A stretch of 64,000 nt of DNA. Source: Ephemeroptericola cinctiostellae. Lineage in GTDB: Bacteria; Pseudomonadota; Gammaproteobacteria; Burkholderiales; Burkholderiaceae. Each line of letters opens with the position of its first letter. Position 1 is the stretch's first letter. Under the pieces are notes generated by a model. It worked only from the letters and a program-made list of their open reading frames with translations, was not told the DNA's origin and did no database searches. The translations under genes were made by a program, and so were the position numbers. Positions 39,017 through 48,598 of this stretch are shown in pieces. The DNA is taken from the NCBI RefSeq assembly GCF_003339525.1, contig NZ_CP031124.1:1674001-1738000 (forward strand). Reading direction: 5' to 3'.

Positions 39017-39093
39017 TAGCCTTTGGCTATGACCGCTGACCTGCGTATCGGGCGATTTACCGATACGATGCATGCCACCCCCGACGGCATGTG
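39017..39093 (+). other. Three consecutive hairpins between the ycaQ-like gene and addA
   Basis: TAGCC/GGCTA (39017-39021 with 39025-39029), CGTATCGG/CCGATACG (39044-39051 with 39060-39067, perfect 8 bp) and CATGCC/GGCATG (39071-39076 with 39086-39091) stand in a row. No T tract follows any of them. This could be a structured RNA spacer, an mRNA-processing site or a decayed repeat. Confidence 0.4.
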
Positions 39094-39173
39094 CCTTGAT
39101 GGAATGATGGTAGACATGCATTAAAGAAGTAAATGCATCAAAAAAATTGAAAACGAAGAAAAATTGAAAACGA

Positions 39174-42100
39174 ATGAGTGAACAACTTAAACCTTATGAA
39201 ATCAACGGCACAACCGTTTCGGCGGCGCAGTTTAACCAAACCGCGCTTGATCCAGCACGCAGCATTGTGGTGCGTGCGTGTGCAGGCAGTGGCAAGACAT
39301 GGCTGTTGACTTCACGCATCATTCGATTGTTGCTTGATGGGGTGCAGCCGCAGCATATTTTAGCGATCACGTTTACGAAAAAAGCGGCGCAAGAGATGCG
39401 TGATCGAGTGGCCTTGATTTTGCAGGAATTGGCGGATAAACCTGAGGTTGAGGTGCTGAAGCAATTGACTGAACGCGGTTTATCGGCTATGGCGGCGGAG
39501 CAGGCATTGCCCCGGGCGCGTGCTTTGTACAATGAGGTGTTGGGCAGTGGGCAAGAGGTGCCAATTTTTACGTTTCACGCGTGGTTTTATCGCTTGTTGC
39601 AGGCTGCGCCGATGGGTTCTGGGGTGATGCGTGATGCCAACTTGGTGGAGGATTCGAGTGAATTACGTACCGAGGCATGGGATGCATTCTTTATTGAGTT
39701 GAATAAAAATGAGAGGTTGCGGGCGCATTATTTGAACTTGGTGCGTGAGCTGGGCGAATTTTCTGTGGAGAATATGCTCAGTCAGTCTTTGTTTCAGGCG
39801 ACGGAGTATCAGTTGTTCAAAGGGGTGTGTCAGCGTGCGGGCGTGACGATGCTTGAGGCGCTCGCACAGGATGTGCTGGAGCAAACAGGGCTGGATGTGA
39901 GTGCAGATGCGACAGCGCGTGAACAGTCGGTGTATCAACGGTGGGCGGATGGTTTTAATCAGTCGAATGAGTTTGATGCGTGGCTGAATGTGTATTTGAA
40001 CGCAGGCAAGGCGGCCAAAGAAAAAGCCTTGCTGTTGTTGGATAAAATTTATGCGCAAGCCTCACCGCAAGCGATGTTCAGTTTGTTTGACGAGTTGGGG
40101 TTTTGGAGCAAAACAGATCAGCGGCTCAAGAAAATTTCAGGCAGCCAATATTTGGATAAATATGTGGCGGCGGCGGGGCAAACTCGAGAGGCTTACGAGG
40201 AGGCTGAATCTTTAATGAATGAAGGTTTCAGCCGTTTATTCAATGGTTTTGCTGATTTAAAAGCATATCAGTTGCACGTCGATGCTTTGCCGTGCATTGA
40301 AGTGTTGATTGAAGCGTACCAAGGCATTAAGCAACGCGCGCGACAATTGGATTTTAACGACATTGAACACCAGTGTTTTGAGCTGTTGCGCCACCCCGAA
40401 ACGGCGGCGTATGTTCAAGTGCAACTTGATGCGCGTTATAAACATTTACTGTTTGACGAATTTCAAGACACCAGTCCATTGCAATGGCACATCATCAATG
40501 GCTGGCTGGAGGCTTATGAGGATGATGCAACCAAGCCGCATGTGTTTGTGGTCGGTGATGTCAAACAGTCGATTTATCGTTTCCGTAAAGCGGATGCACG
40601 CTTGTTTGATGCGGCTGAAGAGCTTTTGGTCGAAAAATATCAGGCCGATGTGTTGCAAACCCATGCGACGCGGCGCAACAGTCGAGCGGTGGTGGCGTGG
40701 GTGAATGCTTTATTTACAATGCCTGAAAGTGAGTTGACCGCATTTACGGCACACAGCACATTCAATGACGATATTGGGCATGTGGCGTGTTTGGGGCTGG
40801 AGGATCAAATTGAAAATGAACTTGCGGAAGATGACAGCACAGAAAGCAACAATGCAGAAAATAATTATGTTGTGTCGCAAGGCGATGAAGCATTCACCGC
40901 CCATCGCGATTGGTTGACTGAGCCACAACACGCCATCGAAGAAAGCGAGCGCGACAGCGAAAGCAAGCAACTCATCGAAGCCATTGGCCAGCTGGTTGGG
41001 CATTATCCTGTGAAGGATGAAACCACGGGTGTGTATCGTCCCGCACGTTATGCCGACATCATGTTGTTGGTGCACACGCGCACCCATTTGTCAGGTTATG
41101 AGCGTTTATTGCGCGAATCACATATTCCTTTCATCAGCAGCCGCCGTGGCGGTCTGCTCGATACTTTGGAGGGCTTGGATGTGATGGCTTTGGTGAAATG
41201 GTTGATGAATGTGGACGATGATTTGTCGTTATTGCATGTGTTGCGCACACCGATCTTTGCGGCAACGCATGATGATTTTGAATCGCTGTTGGATGCCCGT
41301 AAGGCTTTGGCTGAACCCTTTTCGTATTGGCAAGTGCTTAATCAAATGACCGGTGTGAGCGATGTATTGCAACGTGCCAGAAACATGCTCAATGACTGGC
41401 TGTTGTTTGTGCCCCATTTACCACCACATGATGCGCTTGATCGAATGTATGCCCAAGGCGAAGTGTTGAAACGCTACGCAGCTGTTACGCCGATCTGGTT
41501 GGGCGCTCAGGTACAGGCGAATTTGCGGGCATTTTTGCAACTGGCGTTAACGGTCAATTCGGGACGTTACCCCAGTTTGTCGAGTTATTATCAAGCGCTC
41601 AAACGCTGGCAATCGCTCGACACTGAAGGTTTATCGGAAGCCGAGCCTTTGGGCATGCAGGATGCGGTGCGGATTTTGACCGTGCATGCCTCCAAAGGTT
41701 TGGAAGCGCCAATTGTCATGTTGATTGACATGAAAACCAAACATGCGCGCCCAGAAATCAACCAATGGTTCATCGATTGGCCTGTCCACGCAACAGAACC
41801 ACAGCATTTTTCATGGGTCAGCACCAAACAACGCATCGGCGATTGGCGAGCAGAACCACTGTCGGCCTCGGCACGCATTGGCCGAATTGAAAAATGGAAT
41901 CAATGCTATGTTGCCATGACGCGCGCGCGACAGCTGCTCGTGGTCAGCGCGGCTCAGGTGCAACAATTAAACAAAGAGCAAGACATTGACACACAAGGAA
42001 GCGAGCTCGCCTATGCAGCCGCTTCATCGAAAAAAGCAGGCTTGTACGATTATTTACAAACCGCGATTCAGACCTTGAATGGTGAGATGTGCTTAGAAGC

Positions 42101-42752
42101 TGCACCTGAAACATGGTTGGAACAACATGTGGGGTGGCAGCAGCACACCGCATCATGGGTTGAGGCAGAACCCATACCCATGCCCACAAAGACGCGAAAT
42201 AACAGTTATGTTGACATTGCTTTGGCCGATGGCGTCGCAGCGCAATGGTTGATTCCTTTTTTACCGCAGACCGATCTTGTTGGAGAGAAGATCAAAGCAC
42301 AAATGCAGGCTGAAGCCGCAGCACAAGGTGTTGCGTGGCATGGCGCATTGCAATTTGCTACCGACAATTGGAGGCGGCGACTGTCATCGGCTGAGTTGGT
42401 GCAACGATTCAACATCAGTCATGTGCAAGCCGAAAGGGTGCAGCAGTGGTTGAGCAACACCTTGTCAAAAAGTGAATGGCAACATTTATTTGACCCAAAA
42501 CAATACGATGAAGCCATCAATGAAATGAGTGTCATGACCGCCAATGGTCAAGTCAAACGGATTGACCGCTGGGTGCGTCATGGTGATCGACTGACCGTGA
42601 TGGATTATAAAAGCGACTGGGAGGCGGATCACATGGCTGAATATGAACGGCAACTGTACGAATACATGGGGTTGCTGGCGCAATTGTATCCAGAAACTCA
42701 AGTATCGGGATTGTTGTTGGATGCATCAGGACGTGAGCACGTGGTCGCTTGA
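39174..42752 (+). CDS. addA: AddA-like UvrD-family helicase/exonuclease
   Basis: This 1192-residue helicase-nuclease is predicted to pair with the AddB-like protein in end resection for recombination repair. Motif I is ACAGSGKTWLL (about 36-46), motif Ia contains AITFTKKAAQEM, motif II is FDEFQDTSPLQW, motif III contains GDVKQSIYRFRKAD, and later helicase motifs include VRILTVHASKGLEAPIV and YVAMTRARQLLVV. The C-terminal RecB-like nuclease has RIDRWV and VMDYKSDW with Asp1144 and Lys1146. A region about 540-600 is acidic and low in conservation. All catalytic motifs are intact. Confidence 0.93.
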   Translation: MSEQLKPYEINGTTVSAAQFNQTALDPARSIVVRACAGSGKTWLLTSRIIRLLLDGVQPQHILAITFTKKAAQEMRDRVALILQELADKPEVEVLKQLTERGLSAMAAEQALPRARALYNEVLGSGQEVPIFTFHAWFYRLLQAAPMGSGVMRDANLVEDSSELRTEAWDAFFIELNKNERLRAHYLNLVRELGEFSVENMLSQSLFQATEYQLFKGVCQRAGVTMLEALAQDVLEQTGLDVSADATAREQSVYQRWADGFNQSNEFDAWLNVYLNAGKAAKEKALLLLDKIYAQASPQAMFSLFDELGFWSKTDQRLKKISGSQYLDKYVAAAGQTREAYEEAESLMNEGFSRLFNGFADLKAYQLHVDALPCIEVLIEAYQGIKQRARQLDFNDIEHQCFELLRHPETAAYVQVQLDARYKHLLFDEFQDTSPLQWHIINGWLEAYEDDATKPHVFVVGDVKQSIYRFRKADARLFDAAEELLVEKYQADVLQTHATRRNSRAVVAWVNALFTMPESELTAFTAHSTFNDDIGHVACLGLEDQIENELAEDDSTESNNAENNYVVSQGDEAFTAHRDWLTEPQHAIEESERDSESKQLIEAIGQLVGHYPVKDETTGVYRPARYADIMLLVHTRTHLSGYERLLRESHIPFISSRRGGLLDTLEGLDVMALVKWLMNVDDDLSLLHVLRTPIFAATHDDFESLLDARKALAEPFSYWQVLNQMTGVSDVLQRARNMLNDWLLFVPHLPPHDALDRMYAQGEVLKRYAAVTPIWLGAQVQANLRAFLQLALTVNSGRYPSLSSYYQALKRWQSLDTEGLSEAEPLGMQDAVRILTVHASKGLEAPIVMLIDMKTKHARPEINQWFIDWPVHATEPQHFSWVSTKQRIGDWRAEPLSASARIGRIEKWNQCYVAMTRARQLLVVSAAQVQQLNKEQDIDTQGSELAYAAASSKKAGLYDYLQTAIQTLNGEMCLEAAPETWLEQHVGWQQHTASWVEAEPIPMPTKTRNNSYVDIALADGVAAQWLIPFLPQTDLVGEKIKAQMQAEAAAQGVAWHGALQFATDNWRRRLSSAELVQRFNISHVQAERVQQWLSNTLSKSEWQHLFDPKQYDEAINEMSVMTANGQVKRIDRWVRHGDRLTVMDYKSDWEADHMAEYERQLYEYMGLLAQLYPETQVSGLLLDASGREHVVA

Positions 42753-43187
42753 ACGCACTGAAAGGGCTCAGGTTTTACTTTCTGGACTCAGACAATGGTT
42801 GAGAGCAGGGAGAGAAATGGGGAAAAGCGAAGGCAGTCGGTTAAAAGCCATTCCATCAAATAACTCAACACTACGAAACCGTATCTCAGGTCGTATAGCC
42901 CCGTATTACAGCCAGGTTTCAAAAAGGAACAAACGACCTAATGGCTCAGTCTTTGAAGTATCCATTGTAATTCATTGGAGATCTTCACTTGGCATCCATG
43001 CTGCCGCTCGCAGCCGTTTTATGAGGGGAGAGGGCTGCGAGTGTGGCAACTGATATTTTTAGCATCGCGTACAATGGTTGAGTTTTTTTGGCAAGGTGGT
43101 GATTGAGAATGGCTGCTTAAATTTTCCCATGACCTTCATAACCTTGTGGAACGGTTTTCATGCACTCAACGCTCATTCAAACCTCTT
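42753..43187. other. 435-base region without a gene
   Basis: Between addA and the convergent flavoprotein gene I see no coding frame with family character. A 9-bp perfect stem, CTCGCAGCC (43007-43015) with GGCTGCGAG (43033-43041), encloses a 17-base purine-rich loop and has no adjacent T run. The 15-mer CAATGGTTGAGAGCA near 42793 recurs near 50254. This may be decayed sequence. Confidence 0.45.
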
Positions 43188-44651
43188 TTAATCACCCACC
43201 ACTTCATGGGCACACACGGGTGCAATCACATTTTTGTTGGCAATATTCGCTGCCAAACCACGCAAGGCGGTGCGCAAGCCTTCTTCAATCACGGGATGGT
43301 AAAACGGCATGGCAAGCATTTGCGTCACGGTCAAACCCATTTGATGTGACCATGCGAGCAGGTGAGCGATGTGCTCGGTGCGTGGCCCGATCATTTCGGC
43401 CCCCAGAAAACGACCCGTGTTAATGTCGCCATAGACACGCAAAACCCCTTGATTGACTTGCATCACACGTGAACGACCTTGGTCACCAAAATCAACTTCG
43501 CCTGCTGCTGTCGTGTTCAAATTCAATTCACGGTACATGCACCCAGCTGTGGCGATGTTCGGTTCACTGAAAATTACAGCGAGCGGCGAGCGGCGATGAC
43601 CTGACTCAATGGCTTGACCTTGGGCGAGGCGAGCGGCGTTTGCTCCTGCAATTGCGCCTTCATCGGCAGCTTCATGCAACAAAGGCACATCGGCGTTGAC
43701 ATCACCTGCAATGAAAAGGTGTGAGTGTTCAATCTGCAAGGTATGGCGGTCAAAGGCAGGCACTCCGCTGGGTTGTGTCGCGATGTTCAGGGCTTTGAAG
43801 TTCAAATTGTCCAAATTGATTGTTCGTCCCGTCGTTGCAAGGACATAATCGTATTCATGGCTTTGTGCTTGACCTGCATCATCGATGTAGTTCACTTGTA
43901 CGCCGTGTGTTGTGCGTTCGACAGATTCAAGTTGCGCATTGGATTGAAAATCAATGCTGTGTTGCATGATGTTTAATGCCGATTCACGTACAACAGGGTC
44001 AGACAAATGACCAATGCCATTGTTGCGCCCCAACAATGTCACGCGCACCCCAAGGTAAGATAAAGCTTGACCCAACTCAAGTCCAATCACGCCCGCACCA
44101 AGAACAAGCACCGATTTGGGTAATGTTGGGCATGAAAACACATCGTCATTTATGACCACGCGGTCACCTGCTGGTTTTAGTATTTCAGGGATCACTGGCG
44201 TTGAGCCTGAAGCGATGACTATGCTTTTTGCATGAATGGTGGCTTGACCGCCAGACTCAAGGTTCACCGTTAATGTGTGGGCATCATTGAATTGAGCATA
44301 ACCACGGATCTTGTGTTCAGCGGGAATGTTGTTGACGCCATCAAGCACGAAACCAACAAAACGATCTCGCTCGCTGCGCACACGCGCCATCACCCGTTCG
44401 CCATCAATCGTCGCAGGCATGGGTAAGTCAATGCCAAAAGCATGTAAACGCCCGAGTGCGTGATGTGCATCGGCAGCGGCAATCAGCAATTTGGATGGCA
44501 TGCAACCCACGCGGGCACAGGTCGTGCCATAAGGGCCGCCTTCAATGATCAGGGTGCTTGCACCTTGGGCGATGGATTGACGGTAGGCGGCGAGACCCGC
44601 GGTGCCTGCGCCAATGACCGCAACGTCGGTGTGATAAATGATTGGGTTCAT
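43188..44651 (-). CDS. FAD-dependent pyridine nucleotide-disulfide oxidoreductase (dihydrolipoyl dehydrogenase-like)
   Basis: The protein has 487 residues from the ATG at 44651; the frame extends to 44708 but the FAD-binding DVAVIGAGTAGL needs only the shorter form. The redox disulfide is CARVGC (family CLNVGC), followed by MPSKLL. The NAD site is VLGAGVIGLELGQAL, the second FAD motif LFIAGDVNADVPLLHEA, and the interface base HPVIEEGLRTALRG with the catalytic His-Glu pair. It is not in a pyruvate or oxoglutarate dehydrogenase operon, so its disulfide substrate is unknown. katA lies 107 bases upstream on the same strand, suggesting a redox-stress role. Confidence 0.85.
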   Translation of the reverse strand: MNPIIYHTDVAVIGAGTAGLAAYRQSIAQGASTLIIEGGPYGTTCARVGCMPSKLLIAAADAHHALGRLHAFGIDLPMPATIDGERVMARVRSERDRFVGFVLDGVNNIPAEHKIRGYAQFNDAHTLTVNLESGGQATIHAKSIVIASGSTPVIPEILKPAGDRVVINDDVFSCPTLPKSVLVLGAGVIGLELGQALSYLGVRVTLLGRNNGIGHLSDPVVRESALNIMQHSIDFQSNAQLESVERTTHGVQVNYIDDAGQAQSHEYDYVLATTGRTINLDNLNFKALNIATQPSGVPAFDRHTLQIEHSHLFIAGDVNADVPLLHEAADEGAIAGANAARLAQGQAIESGHRRSPLAVIFSEPNIATAGCMYRELNLNTTAAGEVDFGDQGRSRVMQVNQGVLRVYGDINTGRFLGAEMIGPRTEHIAHLLAWSHQMGLTVTQMLAMPFYHPVIEEGLRTALRGLAANIANKNVIAPVCAHEVVGD

Positions 44652-44758
44652 AAGTGTTCTATAAGGCTTATCTGCTGTGTAAACGAGCGATTCAAACAAG
44701 GTGATCAAAGTGGATCACCATTTGTTCTGGTGGCAAAAAGATAAAAGGTGAAAATGGT

Positions 44759-46219
44759 TTATCGGGGTATTTCGTTGCTTGGGATGCCTAGTGCTTTCGC
44801 AATGCCTTCGCCATAGGCTGGATCTGCTTTCATGCAATTGCCGATGTGGCGCAACTGTATGAATTTTGGAGCCGCACCAATGGAGCGAGCCGTGTTATCA
44901 AAGAGCACTTGTTGTTGTGACTTGGACATCAAGCGAAACAACGCGCGCGGCTGCGAATAATAATCCGTGTCTTCGCGGTGATTCCAATGTGCTGCGGCAC
45001 CTCCCAAAGTGAGTGGAGGTTCACTGAAATCAGGCTGTTCTTGCCATTGACCCTCGCTGTTCGGTTCATAACCCAGTGTGCTGCCAAAATTACCATCCGT
45101 ACGCATGGCACCATCTCGGTGATAACTGTGGACGGGGCAACGGGCTGAATTGACTGGAATCTGCGCATGATTCACACCCAAGCGATAGCGATGGGCATCG
45201 CCATATGAAAACAACCGCCCCTGCAACATTTTATCGGGTGAAAAGCCGATGCCTGGCACCACATTGGCTGGGCTGAATGCGGCTTGTTCCACCTCTGCAA
45301 AATAATTGTCGGGGTTGCGATTCAATTCCATGACACCCACTTCAATGAGTGGGTAATCTTTCTTCGGCCACACTTTGGTCAAGTCAAAAGGGTTGTAGGG
45401 GGTTTGAGCGGCATCCGCTTCAGGCATGATTTGCACAAATAAAGTCCATTTGGGGAAATCACCTTGTTCAATGCTTTGATACAGATCGTGCTGACTGCTT
45501 TCGCGGTCTTTGCCGATGATTGCTTCCGCTTCTTGATCGGTTAAATTTTGAATGCCTTGATGCGTGCGCAAATGAAATTTCACCCAAAAACGCTCATTCT
45601 TTGGACTGATGAAGCTGAATGTGTGGCTGCCAAAGCCGTGCATGTGGCGGTAAGACGAGGGCAAACCTCGATCACTCATGACGATGGTGACTTGATGTAA
45701 AGCCTCTGGCAATGATGTCCAAAAATCCCAATTGTTTTTTGCGCTGCGCATGTTGGTGCGTGGGTCGCGCTTGACCGCGTGATTTAAATCGGGAAATTTC
45801 AATGGGTCACGCAAAAAGAAGACGGGTGTGTTGTTGCCCACCAAATCCCAATTGCCTTCTTCAGTATAAAATTTCATCGCAAAGCCGCGAATGTCACGTT
45901 CAGCATCGGCGGCGCCACGCTCACCCGCAACGGTTGAGAAACGGGTGAACATCTCGGTTTTTTTGCCGATTTCAGAAAAAATCTTGGCACGTGTGTAAGC
46001 GGTAATATCATGTGTGACGGTGAACGTGCCGTATGCGCCTGAACCTTTTGCATGCATTCGACGCTCAGGAATCACTTCTCGATCAAAATGAGCCAGTTTT
46101 TCCAAAAACCATACGTCTTGTAACAATTGAGGTCCGCGGGGACCCGCTGTCATAACGTTTTGATTGTCAGCCACAGGGCAACCAAAGGCCGTGGTCAACT
46201 TTTTAGTCTCTTCACTCAT
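44759..46219 (-). CDS. katA: Catalase (monofunctional haem, small-subunit clade)
   Basis: This 486-residue haem enzyme dismutates H2O2. The distal His is in [12 protein letters not shown], the distal Asn region is around NNTPVFF, and the proximal haem Tyr is in [14 protein letters not shown]. The length is that of clade 3 KatA. The ATG at 46219 follows GGAGG at ideal spacing, so the extra 13 residues up to 46258 are not used. It sits between the flavoprotein and the peroxiredoxin-glutaredoxin gene. Confidence 0.96.
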   Translation of the reverse strand: MSEETKKLTTAFGCPVADNQNVMTAGPRGPQLLQDVWFLEKLAHFDREVIPERRMHAKGSGAYGTFTVTHDITAYTRAKIFSEIGKKTEMFTRFSTVAGERGAADAERDIRGFAMKFYTEEGNWDLVGNNTPVFFLRDPLKFPDLNHAVKRDPRTNMRSAKNNWDFWTSLPEALHQVTIVMSDRGLPSSYRHMHGFGSHTFSFISPKNERFWVKFHLRTHQGIQNLTDQEAEAIIGKDRESSQHDLYQSIEQGDFPKWTLFVQIMPEADAAQTPYNPFDLTKVWPKKDYPLIEVGVMELNRNPDNYFAEVEQAAFSPANVVPGIGFSPDKMLQGRLFSYGDAHRYRLGVNHAQIPVNSARCPVHSYHRDGAMRTDGNFGSTLGYEPNSEGQWQEQPDFSEPPLTLGGAAAHWNHREDTDYYSQPRALFRLMSKSQQQVLFDNTARSIGAAPKFIQLRHIGNCMKADPAYGEGIAKALGIPSNEIPR

Positions 46220-46320
46220 GATATTCCTCCATTTAGATGTTTTGATAAATGGCAGCACCCAAAATACAACAATTCAAGGGATGCCCCATTCGGATTGATT
46301 GCTTTTAAAAAAGCATTTCC

Positions 46321-47061
46321 TTAGCCGCGTGCATTCACCCACGCTTCAATTGCAGCACCGTCACCGATCAACTCGCCATTAACAAACATTTGCGGTGATG
46401 TGGCTTTACCCGCAACTGCTGACAGCAAGCGTTGGCGCACATTGTCCGCCAAAGGCATTTCAAAGTAATTCACACCCACTTTTTTAAGTTGCTCCTTGGC
46501 TTTGGCGCAAAATGGGCAGCCGACTTTAGTGAACAATGCGACTTGTTCAGGCTTGGCCGCTTCGGGTGCAATGTGATTGAGCATGGTGTCGGCATCAGAG
46601 ACGAGGAATGGATCGCCTTCAACATCGGGTTCGATGAACATTTTTTCGACCACACCGTTTTTGACCAGCATTGAGTAGCGCCAAGAGCGTTTACCAAAGC
46701 CAATTGCTGATTTGTCGACCAGCATGCCCATGCCTTCTGTGAACTCACCATTGCCATCGGCGATTGGACGCACCGCTGTCACATTTTGATCTTGCCCCCA
46801 TGCTTCCATTACGAAACCATCGTTGACCGATACACATAAAATACTGTCTACACCATTGGCCTTGAAGACTGGCGCAAGCTCTTCGTAACGCGGGAGGTGG
46901 GTGGATGAGCAGGTCGGCGTGAATGCGCCAGGTAAAGAGAACACAACAACGGTTTTGTTGTCAAACAACTCTGCGCTGTTGGTTTCAACCCATTGGTTGT
47001 TTTCGTGTAATTTAAATGTGACCTGAGGGACTTTTTTGCCTTCAAAACTTTGCAAACTCAT
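46321..47061 (-). CDS. Peroxiredoxin-glutaredoxin fusion (hybrid Prx5)
   Basis: This 246-residue thiol peroxidase carries its own reductant. The N-terminal Prx5 domain has the peroxidatic Cys51 in PGAFTPTCS; the C-terminal glutaredoxin domain has CPFC (Cys182 and Cys185) in KVGCPFCAKAK with a TSPQMFVNGELIG cis-Pro loop. Haemophilus-type hybrid peroxiredoxins of this layout reduce H2O2 and alkyl hydroperoxides using glutathione. It lies 101 bases upstream of katA; an OxyR-type half-site lies 109 bases before its start. GGAAAC precedes the ATG. Confidence 0.93.
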   Translation of the reverse strand: MSLQSFEGKKVPQVTFKLHENNQWVETNSAELFDNKTVVVFSLPGAFTPTCSSTHLPRYEELAPVFKANGVDSILCVSVNDGFVMEAWGQDQNVTAVRPIADGNGEFTEGMGMLVDKSAIGFGKRSWRYSMLVKNGVVEKMFIEPDVEGDPFLVSDADTMLNHIAPEAAKPEQVALFTKVGCPFCAKAKEQLKKVGVNYFEMPLADNVRQRLLSAVAGKATSPQMFVNGELIGDGAAIEAWVNARG

Positions 47062-47169
47062 TGTGTTTCCTTTTTGATGTGTTATATAAATGCAACCTCA
47101 TTTGAAGTTGATGGGAGAATCATAACAATGAACAAAAGTTTTGACCAATGATGCTTTTAAATGTTTTAA

Positions 47170-47184
47170 ATAGTTTTTAGCTAT
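47170..47184. promoter_or_regulatory. Candidate OxyR half-site upstream of the peroxiredoxin gene
   Basis: ATAG-TTTTTAG-CTAT fits every fixed position of the OxyR dimer-half consensus ATAGnTnnnAnCTAT. The adjacent half-sites at the required 7-base spacing are poor, so only one half is well matched. It lies in the 154-base gap between msrA (upstream) and the peroxiredoxin gene. Confidence 0.45.
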
Positions 47185-47215
47185 TAATCGATTGTGTTTT
47201 AATAGTTTTTTAAAT

Positions 47216-47785
47216 TCACTTCAAAAGATCCGCGTAATGGGCACGCAGCTTGGCCAATTTTGGTGGAATCACCGCTTGGCAATAACCTTGAAAAGGGTGT
47301 TGGGCAAAATATTCTTGATGATAATCCTCAGCCCGTGTGTAATGATGCACCGTTTCGATTTGCGTGACCACGGGCTTCCCCCAATCGGCTTCAATGTGTG
47401 GCAACATCGCGCGCGCAATGGCATCTTGCGCATCAGAGTGGGTGTAAATCACTGAACGGTATTGCGTGCCTTTATCTGCACCTTGCTGATTGAGGGTGGT
47501 GGGGTTGTGCACCGCAAAAAATACAGCAAGGATTTGTTCATAGTCAATGACACTGGGATCAAACAAAACCTGCACAACCTCAGCCAAGCCTGTCCGTCCC
47601 GTGCACACGGCTTCGTAATTGGCATTGGGGTTATCGCTGCCGGCGTAACCTGACTCAACATCGACAACGCCTTTAAGAACAACGAAAGCAGCTTCAACAC
47701 ACCAAAAACAGCCGCCACCGAGCGTGGCAAGTTCGAGCTGAGGGTTGGTGGCATATTGAACATGTATGGGGTGGGCGATGGACAT
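47216..47785 (-). CDS. msrA: Peptide-methionine (S)-S-oxide reductase
   Basis: This 189-residue enzyme reduces methionine-S-sulfoxide in proteins. The catalytic Cys26 is in GGCFWCVEAAF; conserved GYAGSDNPNANYE, TEVVQV-like (LAEVVQVLFDP) and QYRSVIY segments are present, and a C-terminal resolving Cys occurs in GYCQAVIPPKLAK. AGGAGAACC precedes the ATG. It is the first gene, on the minus strand, of the msrA / Prx-Grx / katA / flavoprotein oxidative-defence group. Confidence 0.95.
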   Translation of the reverse strand: MSIAHPIHVQYATNPQLELATLGGGCFWCVEAAFVVLKGVVDVESGYAGSDNPNANYEAVCTGRTGLAEVVQVLFDPSVIDYEQILAVFFAVHNPTTLNQQGADKGTQYRSVIYTHSDAQDAIARAMLPHIEADWGKPVVTQIETVHHYTRAEDYHQEYFAQHPFQGYCQAVIPPKLAKLRAHYADLLK

Positions 47786-47887
47786 GAGGTTCTCCTGACA
47801 AACGTGTATTGTAAAAACAGCATTTACGATGGGTATCTTACATTGGACGAAAAAGCTCGTTTGAACTTACACATGTGATAAAAATCA

Positions 47888-47913
47888 TTAAAAAAGGCCA
47901 CACATGTGGCCTT
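47888..47913 (-). terminator. Intrinsic terminator of the 47983 lipoprotein gene
   Basis: The stem GGCCACA/TGTGGCC around CA is followed on the minus strand by six or more T. It lies about 70 bases after the lipoprotein stop and upstream of msrA. Confidence 0.75.
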
Positions 47914-47982
47914 ATGCACCATTTTAAGTTCCCTTAAGCATGGTTTTAAAATGCAACTCTTAAGTGCAATTCAACCGCCAAA

Positions 47983-48369
47983 TCATTTCTGCTTCAGTAT
48001 ATCAGTGATTTGTAAAGCCTCATCGCGGTTGTGAAATGGCTTGAGCACCAAAAAGCCGCTGGTCAGTGATTTTTTATCATAGGACTCAAAGAAATAGTGA
48101 CCGACCTGTAACGCCACAGGCATGGTTCCCGTCAACAATGCTTTCGCTTTCAATTGAATCAAGCCCTCAGCATTCAATACCACCATGACTTTGCTTTTTT
48201 CACCTTCACCATCTGGTACGGCATCAAGCACCCACGCTGGGTCAATGCAAACGGCATGTCGTGCCATACCGTTGTGACTTGGGCAATAGCCCTCTTTACT
48301 GTCCATTGTCGCGCTTTGGCATGCAGTGAGTAAAAAGGCCGTGATGGTTGTGAATAGTATTTTTCTCAT
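47983..48369 (-). CDS. Small predicted lipoprotein, unknown function
   Basis: The protein has 128 residues. The first 17 form a signal peptide with lipobox LLTAC (Cys17), so the mature protein should be lipidated. Two further cysteines (YCPSHNG and HAVCIDP) could form a disulfide. The rest is a soluble domain of about 100 residues with a VLDAVPDGEGEKSKVMVVLN segment that I do not recognise. It is single-gene: a terminator follows, and 229 bases separate it from the SulP gene. Confidence 0.7.
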   Translation of the reverse strand: MRKILFTTITAFLLTACQSATMDSKEGYCPSHNGMARHAVCIDPAWVLDAVPDGEGEKSKVMVVLNAEGLIQLKAKALLTGTMPVALQVGHYFFESYDKKSLTSGFLVLKPFHNRDEALQITDILKQK

Positions 48370-48598
48370 GAGGCTGTTTTCCTTTGTTTGATCTGTTTTA
48401 GCCGCATTAAACCATAATTGCTAGAGGTTTGCATCAATTGGAACAATCCATATTTTACTGATCAGGAGGTGATTCAGGAAACAGGTCATAAAGTACCCAA
48501 GATGTTTTAAACTCAAATTCAGCTTTATCACATTTAAATAAAAAAACGCCAGTCAATGAATAGGCGGGCATAAGGGGGGCGCATGTGTATGAAAAGAA

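Noticed and set aside
34813..42752. addB/addA-like pair as an anti-phage defence system
   Set aside because: All motifs fit ordinary AddAB recombination repair, and no defence-associated partner genes are adjacent.
42643..43053. Plus-strand 136-codon frame crossing the end of addA
   Set aside because: It overlaps addA in another frame, then runs through non-coding sequence; composition and motifs do not suggest a protein.
43188..44651. Flavoprotein as mercuric reductase
   Set aside because: There is no N-terminal HMA domain, no C-terminal vicinal cysteine pair and no mer genes nearby.
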